Shown: piece after piece, positions 1 through 8,324 of the stretch | How the letters are laid out: every line of letters starts with the position of its first letter | Numbering within the stretch: position 1 is the stretch's first letter | NCBI RefSeq assembly: GCF_900185715.1 | Contig: NZ_FYAS01000043.1 | Span: 62,001 to 126,000 of the forward strand | Source: Allobosea sp. CS1GBMeth4 | Lineage (GTDB): Bacteria > Pseudomonadota > Alphaproteobacteria > Rhizobiales > Beijerinckiaceae | Length of the DNA stretch: 64,000 nucleotides | Reading direction: 5' to 3' | Program-made: the position numbers and the translations under genes | Notes under the pieces: generated by a model | What the model saw: the letters and a program-made list of their open reading frames with translations, nothing else | The model's database searches: none | Told to the model about the DNA's origin: nothing

Positions 1-177
1 ACCGCCAACCAGGACACCCCGCTCGAGCTCGGCGCCAAGGCGGTGCTCGGCGTCGACGTCTGGGAGCACGCCTATTACCTGAAGTACCAGAACCGCCGGC
101 CGGAATACCTCGCCGCCTGGTGGCGGACGGTGAACTGGGACAAGGCGAACGAGAACTTCAAGAAGGCGATGGGGTAG
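1..177 (+). CDS. Superoxide dismutase (Fe/Mn family), C-terminal fragment
   Basis: The window opens inside this gene; only the last 58 codons are present, read in frame from base 1 to a TAG stop. The peptide carries the family signature DVWEHAYY, whose Asp and His are two of the four metal ligands, followed by the usual C-terminal segment ending [15 protein letters not shown]. Iron/manganese superoxide dismutases turn superoxide into peroxide and oxygen, normally in the cytoplasm. The metal cannot be decided from this fragment. The gene converges on smpB, and a palindromic repeat lies between the two. Identity is secure; everything upstream is off the window. Confidence 0.93.
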   Translation, partial: TANQDTPLELGAKAVLGVDVWEHAYYLKYQNRRPEYLAAWWRTVNWDKANENFKKAMG

Positions 178-196
178 TCCGAGCCCTTGAGACGCG

Positions 197-303
197 CGTC
201 ATGCTCGGGCTTGCCCCGAGCATCTCAGGCCGGAAAAGGCGCCAACCAGCCCCTCGTCTGCAAGAGATTCTCGGGTCTGCGCTTCGCTCCGCCCGAGAAT
301 GAC
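197..303. repeat. Palindromic intergenic repeat between sod and smpB
   Basis: It begins CGTCATGCTCGGGCTTGCC and continues with CCGAGCAT, so the left end folds on itself. It ends with CTCGGG, a short GCGCTTCGC hairpin and CCCGAGAATGACA, an inverted partner of the opening. The same start (CGTCATG or CGTCATT followed by G/C-rich palindromes) recurs at several other intergenic sites in this window. Lying between convergent genes, it may also end transcription in both directions. Confidence 0.7.
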
Positions 304-314
304 ACCAGGCGCCC

Positions 315-788
315 TCACCCGCCCGTCTTCAGGATCCGGGCCTTGTCGCGGTTCCAGTCGCGGGTCTTCTCGGTCTCGCGCTTGTCGTGCAGCTTCTTGC
401 CCTTGCCGAGGCCGAGCTCGACCTTCGCCCGGCCCCTGTCGTTGAAATAGACCTTGAGCGGGATGACGGTGTAGCCCTCGCGCTGGATCGCGCCCATCAG
501 CTTGTCGATCTGGCGGCGATGCAGCAGCAGCTTGCGCGGCCGGCGAACGTCGTGATTGAAGCGGTTGGCTTCGAGATATTCCGGGATATGGGCGTTGAAC
601 AGGAAGAGCTCGTCGCCCATCGGGCCGGCATAGCTCTCGCCGATCGTCGCCTTGCCGCCGCGCAGCGACTTGATCTCCGTGCCCTTGAGGACGATGCCGG
701 CCTCGAAGGTCTCGTCGATCGCGTAGCTGTAGCGCGCCTTGCGGTTGTCGGCCGCGAGCTTGTAGCGGTCGGTGTCGAGCTTGCTCAT
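315..788 (-). CDS. smpB: SsrA-binding protein SmpB
   Basis: A 157-residue protein, the usual SmpB length. It binds tmRNA (SsrA) and delivers it to stalled ribosomes for trans-translation. Diagnostic stretches are [21 protein letters not shown] near the N-terminus, the [10 protein letters not shown] segment, and a basic C-terminal tail ([18 protein letters not shown]) that enters the ribosomal decoding site. The start is the ATG at 788. It lies 90 bases downstream of dapA on the same strand, an arrangement common in Hyphomicrobiales, so the two are probably co-transcribed. No tmRNA gene was seen in the window. Confidence 0.97.
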   Translation of the reverse strand: MSKLDTDRYKLAADNRKARYSYAIDETFEAGIVLKGTEIKSLRGGKATIGESYAGPMGDELFLFNAHIPEYLEANRFNHDVRRPRKLLLHRRQIDKLMGAIQREGYTVIPLKVYFNDRGRAKVELGLGKGKKLHDKRETEKTRDWNRDKARILKTGG

Positions 789-878
789 GACCGCTCAAAG
801 CCTCGGCATGCGTAATGTGGTGCGGACATCGCTCTCCTCGCGGCTTTCGCCGGAGACCGACGAACGCAGCCCTCTTAC

Positions 879-1772
879 TTAGGCATTCAACAGCCCGGCG
901 TGAACCATGGCGCTACGGATGACTTCGCCGGTCGCCGGCGTCACCGGCAGCAGCGGCAGGCGGACCTCCTCCTCGATCCGGCCGAGGCGCTTGAGCCCGT
1001 GCTTGGCGCCGGCGAGCCCCGGCTCCTTGAAGATCGCATCGTGCAGCGGCACCAGCCGGTCCTGGATCTTCAGCGCGCCGGCATAATCGCCCTTCAGCGC
1101 GCAGGCCATCAATTCGGCGCAGAGCTTGGGCGCGACATTGGCGACGACGGAGATGCAGCCATGCCCGCCGGCGGCCATATAGGCCAGCGCCGTCATGTCC
1201 TCGCCCGAGAGCTGGATGAAGTCGGGGCCGAGCACATGGCGCTGCTGCGAGACGCGGGCGAGGTTGGCGGTCGCGTCCTTCACCCCGGCGATGTTCTTCA
1301 GCTCGTAGAGCCGCGCCATGGTCTCGACCGACATGTCGACCACCGAGCGCGGCGGGATGTTGTAGATGATGATCGGGATGCCGATCGCGTCGTTCACCGC
1401 CTTGAAGTGCTGGTACATGCCCTCCTGGGTCGGCTTGTTGTAATAGGGCGTGACCACGAGCACGGCCTGGGCGCCGGCCTTCTCCGCGTGCCTCGCCAGC
1501 GAGATCGCCTCGGTGGTGCTGTTCGAGCCGGCGCCGGCGATGACCGGCACCCTGCCCCTGGCCTGGTCGATGACGATCTCGGTGACGCGGCCATGCTCCT
1601 CATGGCTGAGCGTCGGGCTCTCGCCGGTGGTGCCGACCGGAACCAGCGCCGAGGAGCCGTTCTCGATCTGCCAGTCGACCAGGGCGCGCAGCGTCGCCTC
1701 GTCGACCTTGCCGCCCTTGAACGGCGTCACCAGCGCGGGCATCGAACCGGTGAGGGGCGCATGCTTGGTCAT
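879..1772 (-). CDS. dapA: 4-hydroxy-tetrahydrodipicolinate synthase
   Basis: Condenses pyruvate with aspartate semialdehyde, the first committed step of lysine and diaminopimelate synthesis. The open frame runs further upstream, but the ATG at 1772 gives a 297-residue protein of normal size beginning [18 protein letters not shown]; the extension upstream does not look like family sequence. Active-site residues are visible: the Schiff-base lysine K165 in [11 protein letters not shown]137 in [10 protein letters not shown], and T48-T49 in VGTTGE. It precedes smpB on the same strand and is divergent from the lytic transglycosylase gene. lysC, the preceding pathway step group, is at 22354 in this window but not linked. 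Confidence 0.97.
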   Translation of the reverse strand: MTKHAPLTGSMPALVTPFKGGKVDEATLRALVDWQIENGSSALVPVGTTGESPTLSHEEHGRVTEIVIDQARGRVPVIAGAGSNSTTEAISLARHAEKAGAQAVLVVTPYYNKPTQEGMYQHFKAVNDAIGIPIIIYNIPPRSVVDMSVETMARLYELKNIAGVKDATANLARVSQQRHVLGPDFIQLSGEDMTALAYMAAGGHGCISVVANVAPKLCAELMACALKGDYAGALKIQDRLVPLHDAIFKEPGLAGAKHGLKRLGRIEEEVRLPLLPVTPATGEVIRSAMVHAGLLNA

Positions 1773-1952
1773 GGACGGTCCTGAAAACGACATAGTTACG
1801 CGGAAAAGGGGCGACAGACATAGCCTTTCAGCGACAGTCCGCAAAGCCGGCAACCCATCAAAAATCGTGGCGGCATGGTTAGGACTCCGTAAAGCTCCCT
1901 GCGGGAGCATGGCCTACTGCTACGATCCGGTTTGCTTGGGGGGATGCCTCAT

Positions 1953-4082
1953 ATGGCACTATCGCCGGGCCGACGGTTCTTCGGAGCCGGCCTGACGCTC
2001 ATTCTGGTGGCTGCCGGACCCTGCTCCGCGGGCCCCGACGGCTCGCATCCGCTGCAGATCGAGCAGTTGGCGCGTGTCGAGACGAACGCCGGCGCGAGCG
2101 TCGATGTGGGCGTGACCGCCTCGCTCGCGCCGCCGGCCGAGCCCCCCGCATCGCCGCTGCCGCCGGCAGAGATCGCCCGGCCGGAAGAACGCGTCGACCT
2201 CGAGCCGCTCAAGAAGGCGGTCGTCGCCTATCGCGCCGGCAAGCTCGAGGACGGCGACGCCATCGCGCGCGGCATCGACGACAAGGCGGTGCGCGGCATG
2301 CTGGAATGGGTGGCGCTGCGCAGCCTCGCCAATGTCGTCCGCTTCGAGCGCATCGCCGAATTCCTCGACGCCTTCCCGAACTATCCCGGCACGACGCCGT
2401 TCCGCCGGCGCGCCGAAGCGGCGCTGATCACCGACCGGCGGGCTCCCGAGACCGTGCGCGCCTTCTTCCATGGCCGCGAGCCGATCAGCCCGGCCGGACG
2501 CGTCGCGCTCGCCCGCGCGCTCGCCGCCGAGGGGCGCAAGGACGAAGCCTTCGCGCTGGCGCGCCGGGCCTGGCTCAAGGATCATCTCGGCGCCGGGCTT
2601 GAGCAGATCGTGCTCGACACTTTCGGCGACAAGCTCACCGCGGCCGATCATCGCCTGCGCGCCGAGCGCTATCTCTTCGCCGAAAAGAGCGCGGAAGCGC
2701 TGCGCAATGCCGCCCGCGTCTCGCAGGACTATGTCGCGCTGGCGAAGGTCCGGCTCGCCAGCGCCAAGGCCAAGGGGCCGATCGCGCAGAAGCAGATCGA
2801 CGCCGTGCCGGCGGCTCTGAAAAAGGACATGTCCTTCGCCTTCCTGCAGGCGCAGCAGGCGCGCCGCGCCGGCAAGCCGGCCGAGGCCGCCAAGGCGATC
2901 GCCGAGGTGCCGCGCGACCCTGCCCTGCTCGGCGACGGCGACGGCTGGTGGGAGGAGCGCCGGCTGATCGCCCGCAAGCTGCTCGACGAGGGCGACGCCA
3001 AGGGCGCCTATGCGGTCGCATCCGGCCATGGCGCCGAGGACGCGGCCGAGCGCATCGATGCCGAATGGCATGCCGGCTGGATCGCCTTGCGCTTCGAGAA
3101 GGACGCCGAGCGGGCGGCGAAGCACTTCGCCGAGGCGGCGAAGATCGCCGAGACGCCGATCTCGGTGGCGCGCGCCGCCTATTGGCAGGGCCGCGCCGCC
3201 GATGCGCTCGGCAAGACCGAGGAAGCGAAGACGTTCTACGCCCGCGCCGGCGAGCACCCGGTCGCCTATTACGGCCAGCTCGCCCGGGCCCGGCTCGGCC
3301 TCGGCGACCTGCCGGTCCGGCGCACCATGGCGGCCCCGCTGGCGCATCTGCCCGGCTTCAAGGCGGCGAAGCTGCTCTACGCGATCGACGCGCCGGACCT
3401 GGCGGGACAGTTGCTCATCGACCTCGCCCAGCGCCTGCACGACGCCGCCGCGCTCGAGGCCATCGCCGATCTCGCCCGCCAGCGCGGCGACGCCAAGACC
3501 CTGCTCACCATCGGCAAGACGGCGCTGCAGCGCGGCTTCCCGCTCGACGAGGCCGCCTTCCCGACCTTCGGCGTGCCGGAATTCCCGTCGGTCGGCGATC
3601 CGATGGAGCGGGCGATCGTCCACGCCATCGCCCGCCAGGAAAGCGCCTTCGACCCCGGTGCGGTCTCGCATGCCGGCGCGCTCGGGCTGATGCAGATGAT
3701 GCCGGCGACGGCGCGCGAGACGGCGCGGCGCGCGCAAATGCCCTTCGAGCTCGACAAGCTGACCAAGGACCCGCTCTATTCGGCGAGGATGGGCGCCGCC
3801 CATCTCAACGATCTGCTCGGCGACTGGCGCGGCTCCTATGTCCTGACCTTCGCCGCCTACAATGCCGGCTCGGGCAATGTGAAGAAGTGGATCGGCGCCT
3901 ATGGCGATCCGCGCGCGCCGGAGGTCGACGCGGTCGACTGGGTCGAGCGCATCCCCTTCACCGAGACGCGCAATTATGTGCAGCGGGTGATGGAGAACCT
4001 GCAGGTCTATCGCCAGCGCCTCAACCAGCGCACCGCCTACATGATCGACCACGATCTGAAGCGGGGCGGCAAGCGGGAGTGA
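1953..4082 (+). CDS. Soluble lytic murein transglycosylase (Slt family)
   Basis: About 709 residues. The N-terminus is an export signal (RRFFGAGLTLILVAAGPCSAG), followed by a proline-rich linker and a long alpha-helical, TPR-like superhelix typical of Slt70. The C-terminal SLT domain contains the catalytic glutamate at about residue 563 in IARQESAFDPGAVS, then GALGLMQMMPATA and FAAYNAGSGNVKKW, the standard goose-lysozyme-like motifs. It cleaves peptidoglycan glycan strands to 1,6-anhydromuropeptides in the periplasm. The frame is open from a TTG at 1932; the ATG at 1944 or 1953 is more likely because the G-rich stretch at 1938-1943 then serves as ribosome binding site. I chose 1953. Confidence 0.93.
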   Translation: MALSPGRRFFGAGLTLILVAAGPCSAGPDGSHPLQIEQLARVETNAGASVDVGVTASLAPPAEPPASPLPPAEIARPEERVDLEPLKKAVVAYRAGKLEDGDAIARGIDDKAVRGMLEWVALRSLANVVRFERIAEFLDAFPNYPGTTPFRRRAEAALITDRRAPETVRAFFHGREPISPAGRVALARALAAEGRKDEAFALARRAWLKDHLGAGLEQIVLDTFGDKLTAADHRLRAERYLFAEKSAEALRNAARVSQDYVALAKVRLASAKAKGPIAQKQIDAVPAALKKDMSFAFLQAQQARRAGKPAEAAKAIAEVPRDPALLGDGDGWWEERRLIARKLLDEGDAKGAYAVASGHGAEDAAERIDAEWHAGWIALRFEKDAERAAKHFAEAAKIAETPISVARAAYWQGRAADALGKTEEAKTFYARAGEHPVAYYGQLARARLGLGDLPVRRTMAAPLAHLPGFKAAKLLYAIDAPDLAGQLLIDLAQRLHDAAALEAIADLARQRGDAKTLLTIGKTALQRGFPLDEAAFPTFGVPEFPSVGDPMERAIVHAIARQESAFDPGAVSHAGALGLMQMMPATARETARRAQMPFELDKLTKDPLYSARMGAAHLNDLLGDWRGSYVLTFAAYNAGSGNVKKWIGAYGDPRAPEVDAVDWVERIPFTETRNYVQRVMENLQVYRQRLNQRTAYMIDHDLKRGGKRE

Positions 4083-4101
4083 GCGCGGCCTCCTCCTCCT
4101 G

Positions 4102-4189
4102 CCGTCATTGCGAACGCGGCGAAGCAATCCGGGACGTCTCGCCCTGCCGCCCCTGGATTGCTGCGTCGCTGCGCTCCTCGCAATGACGG
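4102..4189. repeat. Imperfect palindromic repeat (REP-like)
   Basis: The outer ends are perfect inverted copies: CCGTCATTGCGA at the left and TCGCAATGACGG at the right. Inside are GAAGCAATCC and GGATTGCTGCGTCGC, again inverted. The element fills the space between the transglycosylase and the hydrolase gene and could fold as one long hairpin. It resembles dispersed palindromes common in Bosea, Bradyrhizobium and relatives. Confidence 0.8.
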
Positions 4190-4256
4190 GAAAGCGGCTT
4201 TGCCCTCGCCGAGCCAGCATGCGACAAGCCTCGCCGGCCACGCAGCAGGATCATCC

Positions 4257-5144
4257 ATGCAGTCCGATACCGGCTTCCGCTCCCTGTTCATCAGCGCCCG
4301 CGACGGGCTGAAGCTGCACATGCGCGAATACGGGCCGCAGGCGGCGGCCGCCTTGCCGGTCGTCTGCCTGCCGGGGCTGGCGCGGACATCCGCCGATTTC
4401 CACGAGCTCGCCCTGGCTCTGGCGGAGGACGGGCCGCGGCGCGTGCTGGCGCTCGACTATCGCGGCCGCGGCCGCTCCGACTACGCCAGGGACTGGCGCG
4501 ACTACGACATCCGCGTCGAGCTCGACGATCTCATGCAGGTCCTGGCCGCGGCCGGGGTCGAGGAGGCCGTCTTCGTCGGCACCTCGCGCGGCGGGCTCCT
4601 GACCATGGCGCTGGCGGCGGCGCGGCCGGGGGCGATCCGCGGCGTCGTGCTCAACGATGTCGGCCCGGTGATCGACGCGCGCGGCCTGCTGCGGATTCGC
4701 GGCTATGTCGGCAAGCTGCCGACGCCGCGCAGCTTCGCCGAGGGCGCCGAGATCCTGAAGCGGCTGTCGGACCAGCAATTCCCGCTCTTCGGCGACGCCG
4801 AATGGGAGATGATGGCGCGCCGGACCTGGACCGAGCGCGGCGGCGCGCTGGTGCCGGACTATGATCCGCGCCTGCTGAAGACGCTGGAGGAGCTCGACCT
4901 CGAGGCGCCGCTGCCGGAGCTCTGGCCCTATTTTGCCGCGCTGAACCATGTCCCGCTGCTGGCGATCCGCGGCGAGAATTCCGACCTTCTGGCGGAGAGG
5001 ACGCTGGCCGAGATGGGCGCGCGCCATCCGCGCTGCGAGACCTTCACCGCGCCCGGCCAGGGCCATGCCCCCCTGCTCGGCAGCAAGGACATGGTCCGCC
5101 GCATCGGCCGGCTGATCGCGAAAGCGGAGAAGCAGGCGGCCTGA
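4257..5144 (+). CDS. Alpha/beta hydrolase
   Basis: A 295-residue alpha/beta-hydrolase-fold protein. The frame is open further upstream through the repeat, but the ATG at 4257 has AGGA at 4247-4250 at good spacing and starts MQSDTGFRSLFISARDGLKL, where the family begins. The nucleophile elbow is GTSRGG (Ser), preceded by the oxyanion segment VVCLPGLARTSADF, and the catalytic His lies in APGQGHAPLLGS near the end. The substrate cannot be predicted; relatives include esterases and C-C bond hydrolases. It is downstream of the transglycosylase but separated by a palindrome, so probably independently expressed, and it converges with the gene at 5153. Confidence 0.85.
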   Translation: MQSDTGFRSLFISARDGLKLHMREYGPQAAAALPVVCLPGLARTSADFHELALALAEDGPRRVLALDYRGRGRSDYARDWRDYDIRVELDDLMQVLAAAGVEEAVFVGTSRGGLLTMALAAARPGAIRGVVLNDVGPVIDARGLLRIRGYVGKLPTPRSFAEGAEILKRLSDQQFPLFGDAEWEMMARRTWTERGGALVPDYDPRLLKTLEELDLEAPLPELWPYFAALNHVPLLAIRGENSDLLAERTLAEMGARHPRCETFTAPGQGHAPLLGSKDMVRRIGRLIAKAEKQAA

Positions 5145-5152
5145 GCGTCGGC

Positions 5153-5851
5153 TCAGCGCTTCTTCCTGCCGCGCCGGCCCTTAGCCGTGCGCGCGTGCTC
5201 GGTCTGTCCGCCGGCGGCGAGAATCTTCGCCTCGGCCTGCCAGCCTCGCGCGACATCGCCGTCCGGAACGCCGGCGTGACGGGCGATGAAATGCAACTCC
5301 TCCGGAGCGAGCGCGACGATCTGGTCGAAATGCCAGAGACCGAGCGCGTTGAGCTTCCCGGCCACGACCGCGTCGATGCCGGCGATCAGCTCGAGATTGT
5401 CCGGCTTGCCGCCGCGCGCCGCCGGCAGAAGATTGGCCGGGCACTTGCCGACGCTCGCTTCGGCGCCGATCGGCTCGGAACCGCCCTGCGCCGCCCGGGC
5501 GGGCGGCGACGGCAGGGCCGGCGCGGGCTGCGGCAAGGCGAGGAGCGGCGCCGGCGGAGCGAGCGCCGGGACGGCCACCGCGCCCCTCGCGCCGAACAGG
5601 CTCCCCACCAGGCAGCCCGCGGCATAAGCCAGGAGATGGAGCAGGGCCGTCTCGATCCAGAATGCCGCCTGGTCGTTCACGAGCCGGAACCAGGCCAGCG
5701 CCGCCAGGGCGAGCCAGAGGATCGCCAGACCGGCGACCGGCCCGGTCGCGGCCTCGCCGCGGCCGCCGCCAAGGGTCAGCCAGCCGAAGACGAGGCCGAT
5801 CGCGAAGGCCATGAGGAGAAACCAGGAGAACTGGAGCGCGAGATAGAGCAT
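5153..5851 (-). CDS. Membrane protein with C-terminal helix-hairpin-helix-like domain
   Basis: A 232-residue protein of unknown function. The start is the ATG at 5851, 11 bases after the stop of the OmpA-like gene on the same strand, so the two form an operon. Residues 1-95 contain about three hydrophobic segments (LALQFSWFLLMAFAIGLVFG, AILWLALAALAWF, LLHLLAYAAGCLVGSLFG). A Pro/Ala-rich linker follows. The C-terminal part (about residues 150-215, DNLELIAGIDAVVAGKLNAL then GLWHFDQIVAL) resembles the helix-hairpin-helix-like domain fused to NuoE and found in DUF4332-type proteins of alphaproteobacteria. The last residues are strongly basic (KGRRGRKKR). A role in the envelope together with its partner is inferred. 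Confidence 0.72.
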   Translation of the reverse strand: MLYLALQFSWFLLMAFAIGLVFGWLTLGGGRGEAATGPVAGLAILWLALAALAWFRLVNDQAAFWIETALLHLLAYAAGCLVGSLFGARGAVAVPALAPPAPLLALPQPAPALPSPPARAAQGGSEPIGAEASVGKCPANLLPAARGGKPDNLELIAGIDAVVAGKLNALGLWHFDQIVALAPEELHFIARHAGVPDGDVARGWQAEAKILAAGGQTEHARTAKGRRGRKKR

Positions 5852-5862
5852 CGCCGAACCCC

Positions 5863-8118
5863 CTATCGCGCCACGGTGAACTGGACGCGGCGATTCCTGA
5901 CCCGCGCCTCGGGATCGCCCGGCGCGACCAAAGGCCGGTCCGTCCCATAGGCCCTGATCTCGAGCTGGGCCGCGGGAACGCCGCGGCGGATCAGCTCCTC
6001 GCGGACCCGCTGCGCCCGGCGGTTCGACAGATCGAGATTGTTGAAGCCGCTGCGCTCGCCGTCGAGATTGGTGTGACCTTCGACGGTCACGCGGGAGTCC
6101 GGGCACTGCTTCAGGATCGCCGCGGCCTCGTTCATCGCCCGTTCGGTGACCGGGTCGAGCGTCGCGACCGCCGTCCCCATCGCGAAGATCACATAGTAGC
6201 GCTGGGTGAGCGCATCGAGCTCGTTCTGGCAGGTGCTCGCCGGATCGGTGACGCAGCCGGTCTGGCGCATGCCGATCTCGGCCTTGCCGGAGAAGCCGTC
6301 CGGCAGGCCGCCGGCCAGATTGGTCTCGACCTCGTTGCGGATCAGGGCGCGGCAGGTCAGCCCGCGCACGGACACGTCCCGGCCGATCACGCTCGCCGAG
6401 CCGAGATCGAGCCGCAGCAGATCCTGCACCGCCCCCTGGGCGGCGACGCCGAAGCCGGTCGGCGCGGCAGGCAGGATCTCGGTCTCGTCGTTGATGCGCC
6501 CGCGCAGCGGCGACGCATCGATCAGCGCCGCGATCGCCTGCCGGGCGGCGGCATCCGGCAGGTAGCCGGTGAGGTAGCCGCCCGAGCGGTCGAGCGAGGC
6601 GGCGAAGCCATAATTCCGCATCGAGAGCGCCGGCCGCGCGGCGAGCGACAGCCCGGCCGGAAGCGCCCTGTCCTTCAGCGCCGCGTCCAGGGCCAGCCAG
6701 CCCGGCCGATCGGCGACCATGCCGGCGAGGCTCAGATTCGAACCGGCCAACGCGACGCTCCCCTGCTCCAGCCAGCGGAGCAGACCGAGGGCGAAGCGCG
6801 TCGCCTCGTCGAAATCCGGAGCGCCGCGCAAATGCTCGTCGAGCACGGTGCGATCAACCACCTCGCCGCCGGTAAGCGCCGCCCCGGCCGCCTCTGCGGC
6901 AGCCGCCTTGGCCGCGGCGCTCGGCGCGGCGCCGGACAGGACGATGCCGGCCGCGGACTTCTCGGCGCGCCATTGCAGCATCCGGGCCGGCTCGGTCTCA
7001 CGCGGAGCGGCTGGTGGCGGCGCGGTGGAGCTCGCATCGGCCGGCGGAGCGGGCGCCGGTGCCGGTTCGCTCTTCGGCAGAAGGGGCGGCGGCGGGCAGG
7101 AGATGCTGGCGAGCGCCACCGAATCGGGACCGTCGCCCTGCGCGATGTTCAGGCGCAGCGTCTCGCAGGCCTCGTGATCGTCGGGACCCTGCCCGGAAAT
7201 GCGGTAGGCGTCGCCCTCGATCTCGACCTTGCCGCTGCGCAGGCGGGCGAGATCGGCGACGGCGCGCGCCACCCTCGCGGCGAAAGCGGGCGGCTCGCCG
7301 GCGGCGGGCAGCATGCCGTCCGCCACGGCCCCGCCCCCCGGCACGGCGCGCGCAAGCGACGCGAGAATCTCGCGCCGCGCCTGCTCGGTCGGATAGTAGC
7401 CGGAGGCGGAGACGGTGCCGGAAGCGTTCTTCTCGGCACTCCAGCGATAGGGCGAGACGGGCGGCGGGGCGAGCGTGCAGTCGACGCGGGTGAAGCCCTG
7501 CGGCGCGGCCGCGGCCGCGCCGTCGCGCAGGGCGAGGAAGGCCTGCGGCGTCGCGGCCGTTCCCTCGACGCAGAAGCGCGCATCGTCGAGCCCGACCTTG
7601 CCGTCCGACAATCGGCCGAGATCGCGCATCAATGTGCCGACGAGATCGGAGAAGCCGGGCGGCGCGCCGAAGGCGACCTTCTGCTGGTCCTCGATCCTGA
7701 TGCCCGGCCCGAGCGCCCGGGCCGCCGACGCGGTCGCGGCCGCGGTCGCCTCGTCCGGGACGAAGCCCGAGAGGGTGACGAGGTCGCCCCGTCGCGTCGC
7801 CGACCAGCTATAGGGCTTCTGTGCGATGACCTGCGTCAGCCCGCCGAGCACGCGCCGGACACCGAATTCCGACTGAAGCTGCGCCAGGGCCTTGCTGGCG
7901 CCATCGGCGGTGACGGCCTCGCCGTCGAGATAGACGTCGCGCCCGCTCACCCGGACGGAGAGGCCGCGGGCTCCGGCCGCGCTGCCGGCCGCAGCCCCGG
8001 CGGCGAGCGCCCTCGCCTCGATGTCCCGGCGCACCGGCTCACTGTTCAGGATGGTCGCCGCGACCCAGAGCGCAGCCAGCGGAACCAGTCCCCAGAGCCA
8101 CCCGGCCTGCCGCGCCAT
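5863..8118 (-). CDS. OmpA-family protein with BON-like repeats
   Basis: A 751-residue protein with an N-terminal hydrophobic anchor (LVPLAALWVAATIL). The large middle part holds several repeated units that look like BON domains (for example GRDVYLDGEAVTADG, GDLVTLSGFVPDEATAAA, ASGTVSASGYYPTEQARREI, AAGIVLSGAAPSAAAKAAA). A Pro/Ala/Glu-rich linker sits near residues 340-370. The C-terminus is an OmpA peptidoglycan-binding domain (SRVTVEGHTNLDGERSG, LSNRRAQRVREELIRRGVPA). The layout resembles mycobacterial ArfA/OmpATb. It probably links the inner membrane to peptidoglycan; the exact function is unknown. It is followed after 11 bases by the small membrane protein gene, likely its partner. Confidence 0.82.
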   Translation of the reverse strand: MARQAGWLWGLVPLAALWVAATILNSEPVRRDIEARALAAGAAAGSAAGARGLSVRVSGRDVYLDGEAVTADGASKALAQLQSEFGVRRVLGGLTQVIAQKPYSWSATRRGDLVTLSGFVPDEATAAATASAARALGPGIRIEDQQKVAFGAPPGFSDLVGTLMRDLGRLSDGKVGLDDARFCVEGTAATPQAFLALRDGAAAAAPQGFTRVDCTLAPPPVSPYRWSAEKNASGTVSASGYYPTEQARREILASLARAVPGGGAVADGMLPAAGEPPAFAARVARAVADLARLRSGKVEIEGDAYRISGQGPDDHEACETLRLNIAQGDGPDSVALASISCPPPPLLPKSEPAPAPAPPADASSTAPPPAAPRETEPARMLQWRAEKSAAGIVLSGAAPSAAAKAAAAEAAGAALTGGEVVDRTVLDEHLRGAPDFDEATRFALGLLRWLEQGSVALAGSNLSLAGMVADRPGWLALDAALKDRALPAGLSLAARPALSMRNYGFAASLDRSGGYLTGYLPDAAARQAIAALIDASPLRGRINDETEILPAAPTGFGVAAQGAVQDLLRLDLGSASVIGRDVSVRGLTCRALIRNEVETNLAGGLPDGFSGKAEIGMRQTGCVTDPASTCQNELDALTQRYYVIFAMGTAVATLDPVTERAMNEAAAILKQCPDSRVTVEGHTNLDGERSGFNNLDLSNRRAQRVREELIRRGVPAAQLEIRAYGTDRPLVAPGDPEARVRNRRVQFTVAR

Positions 8119-8270
8119 GCCGAAATCCTCGTCTCGTCCGGGACCGTCTGCGCCGAATCCGGACGCCCGCGGCCCTCTGCAATCACGCCCTATCGCGGAC
8201 CCGAGTCAAGCAAGGCGCCGTCCGCCCTTGTGAGCGGCAGAGGCGGTTTCGCGCTGCGCGCTCGGCACAA

Positions 8271-8302
8271 ACGAAAGAAGCCCCGGGTTTCCCCGGGGCT
8301 TC
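8271..8302 (-). terminator. Rho-independent terminator of the porin gene
   Basis: A perfect 11-bp stem, GAAGCCCCGGG at 8277-8287 and CCCGGGGCTTC at 8292-8302, with a four-base loop. Read on the minus strand it is followed by CTTTCGTTTG, a short T-rich tail. It lies 22 bases after the porin stop codon, as expected for a highly expressed gene. Confidence 0.85.
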
Positions 8303-8324
8303 CCTTGAACGATCGGACGATCGA

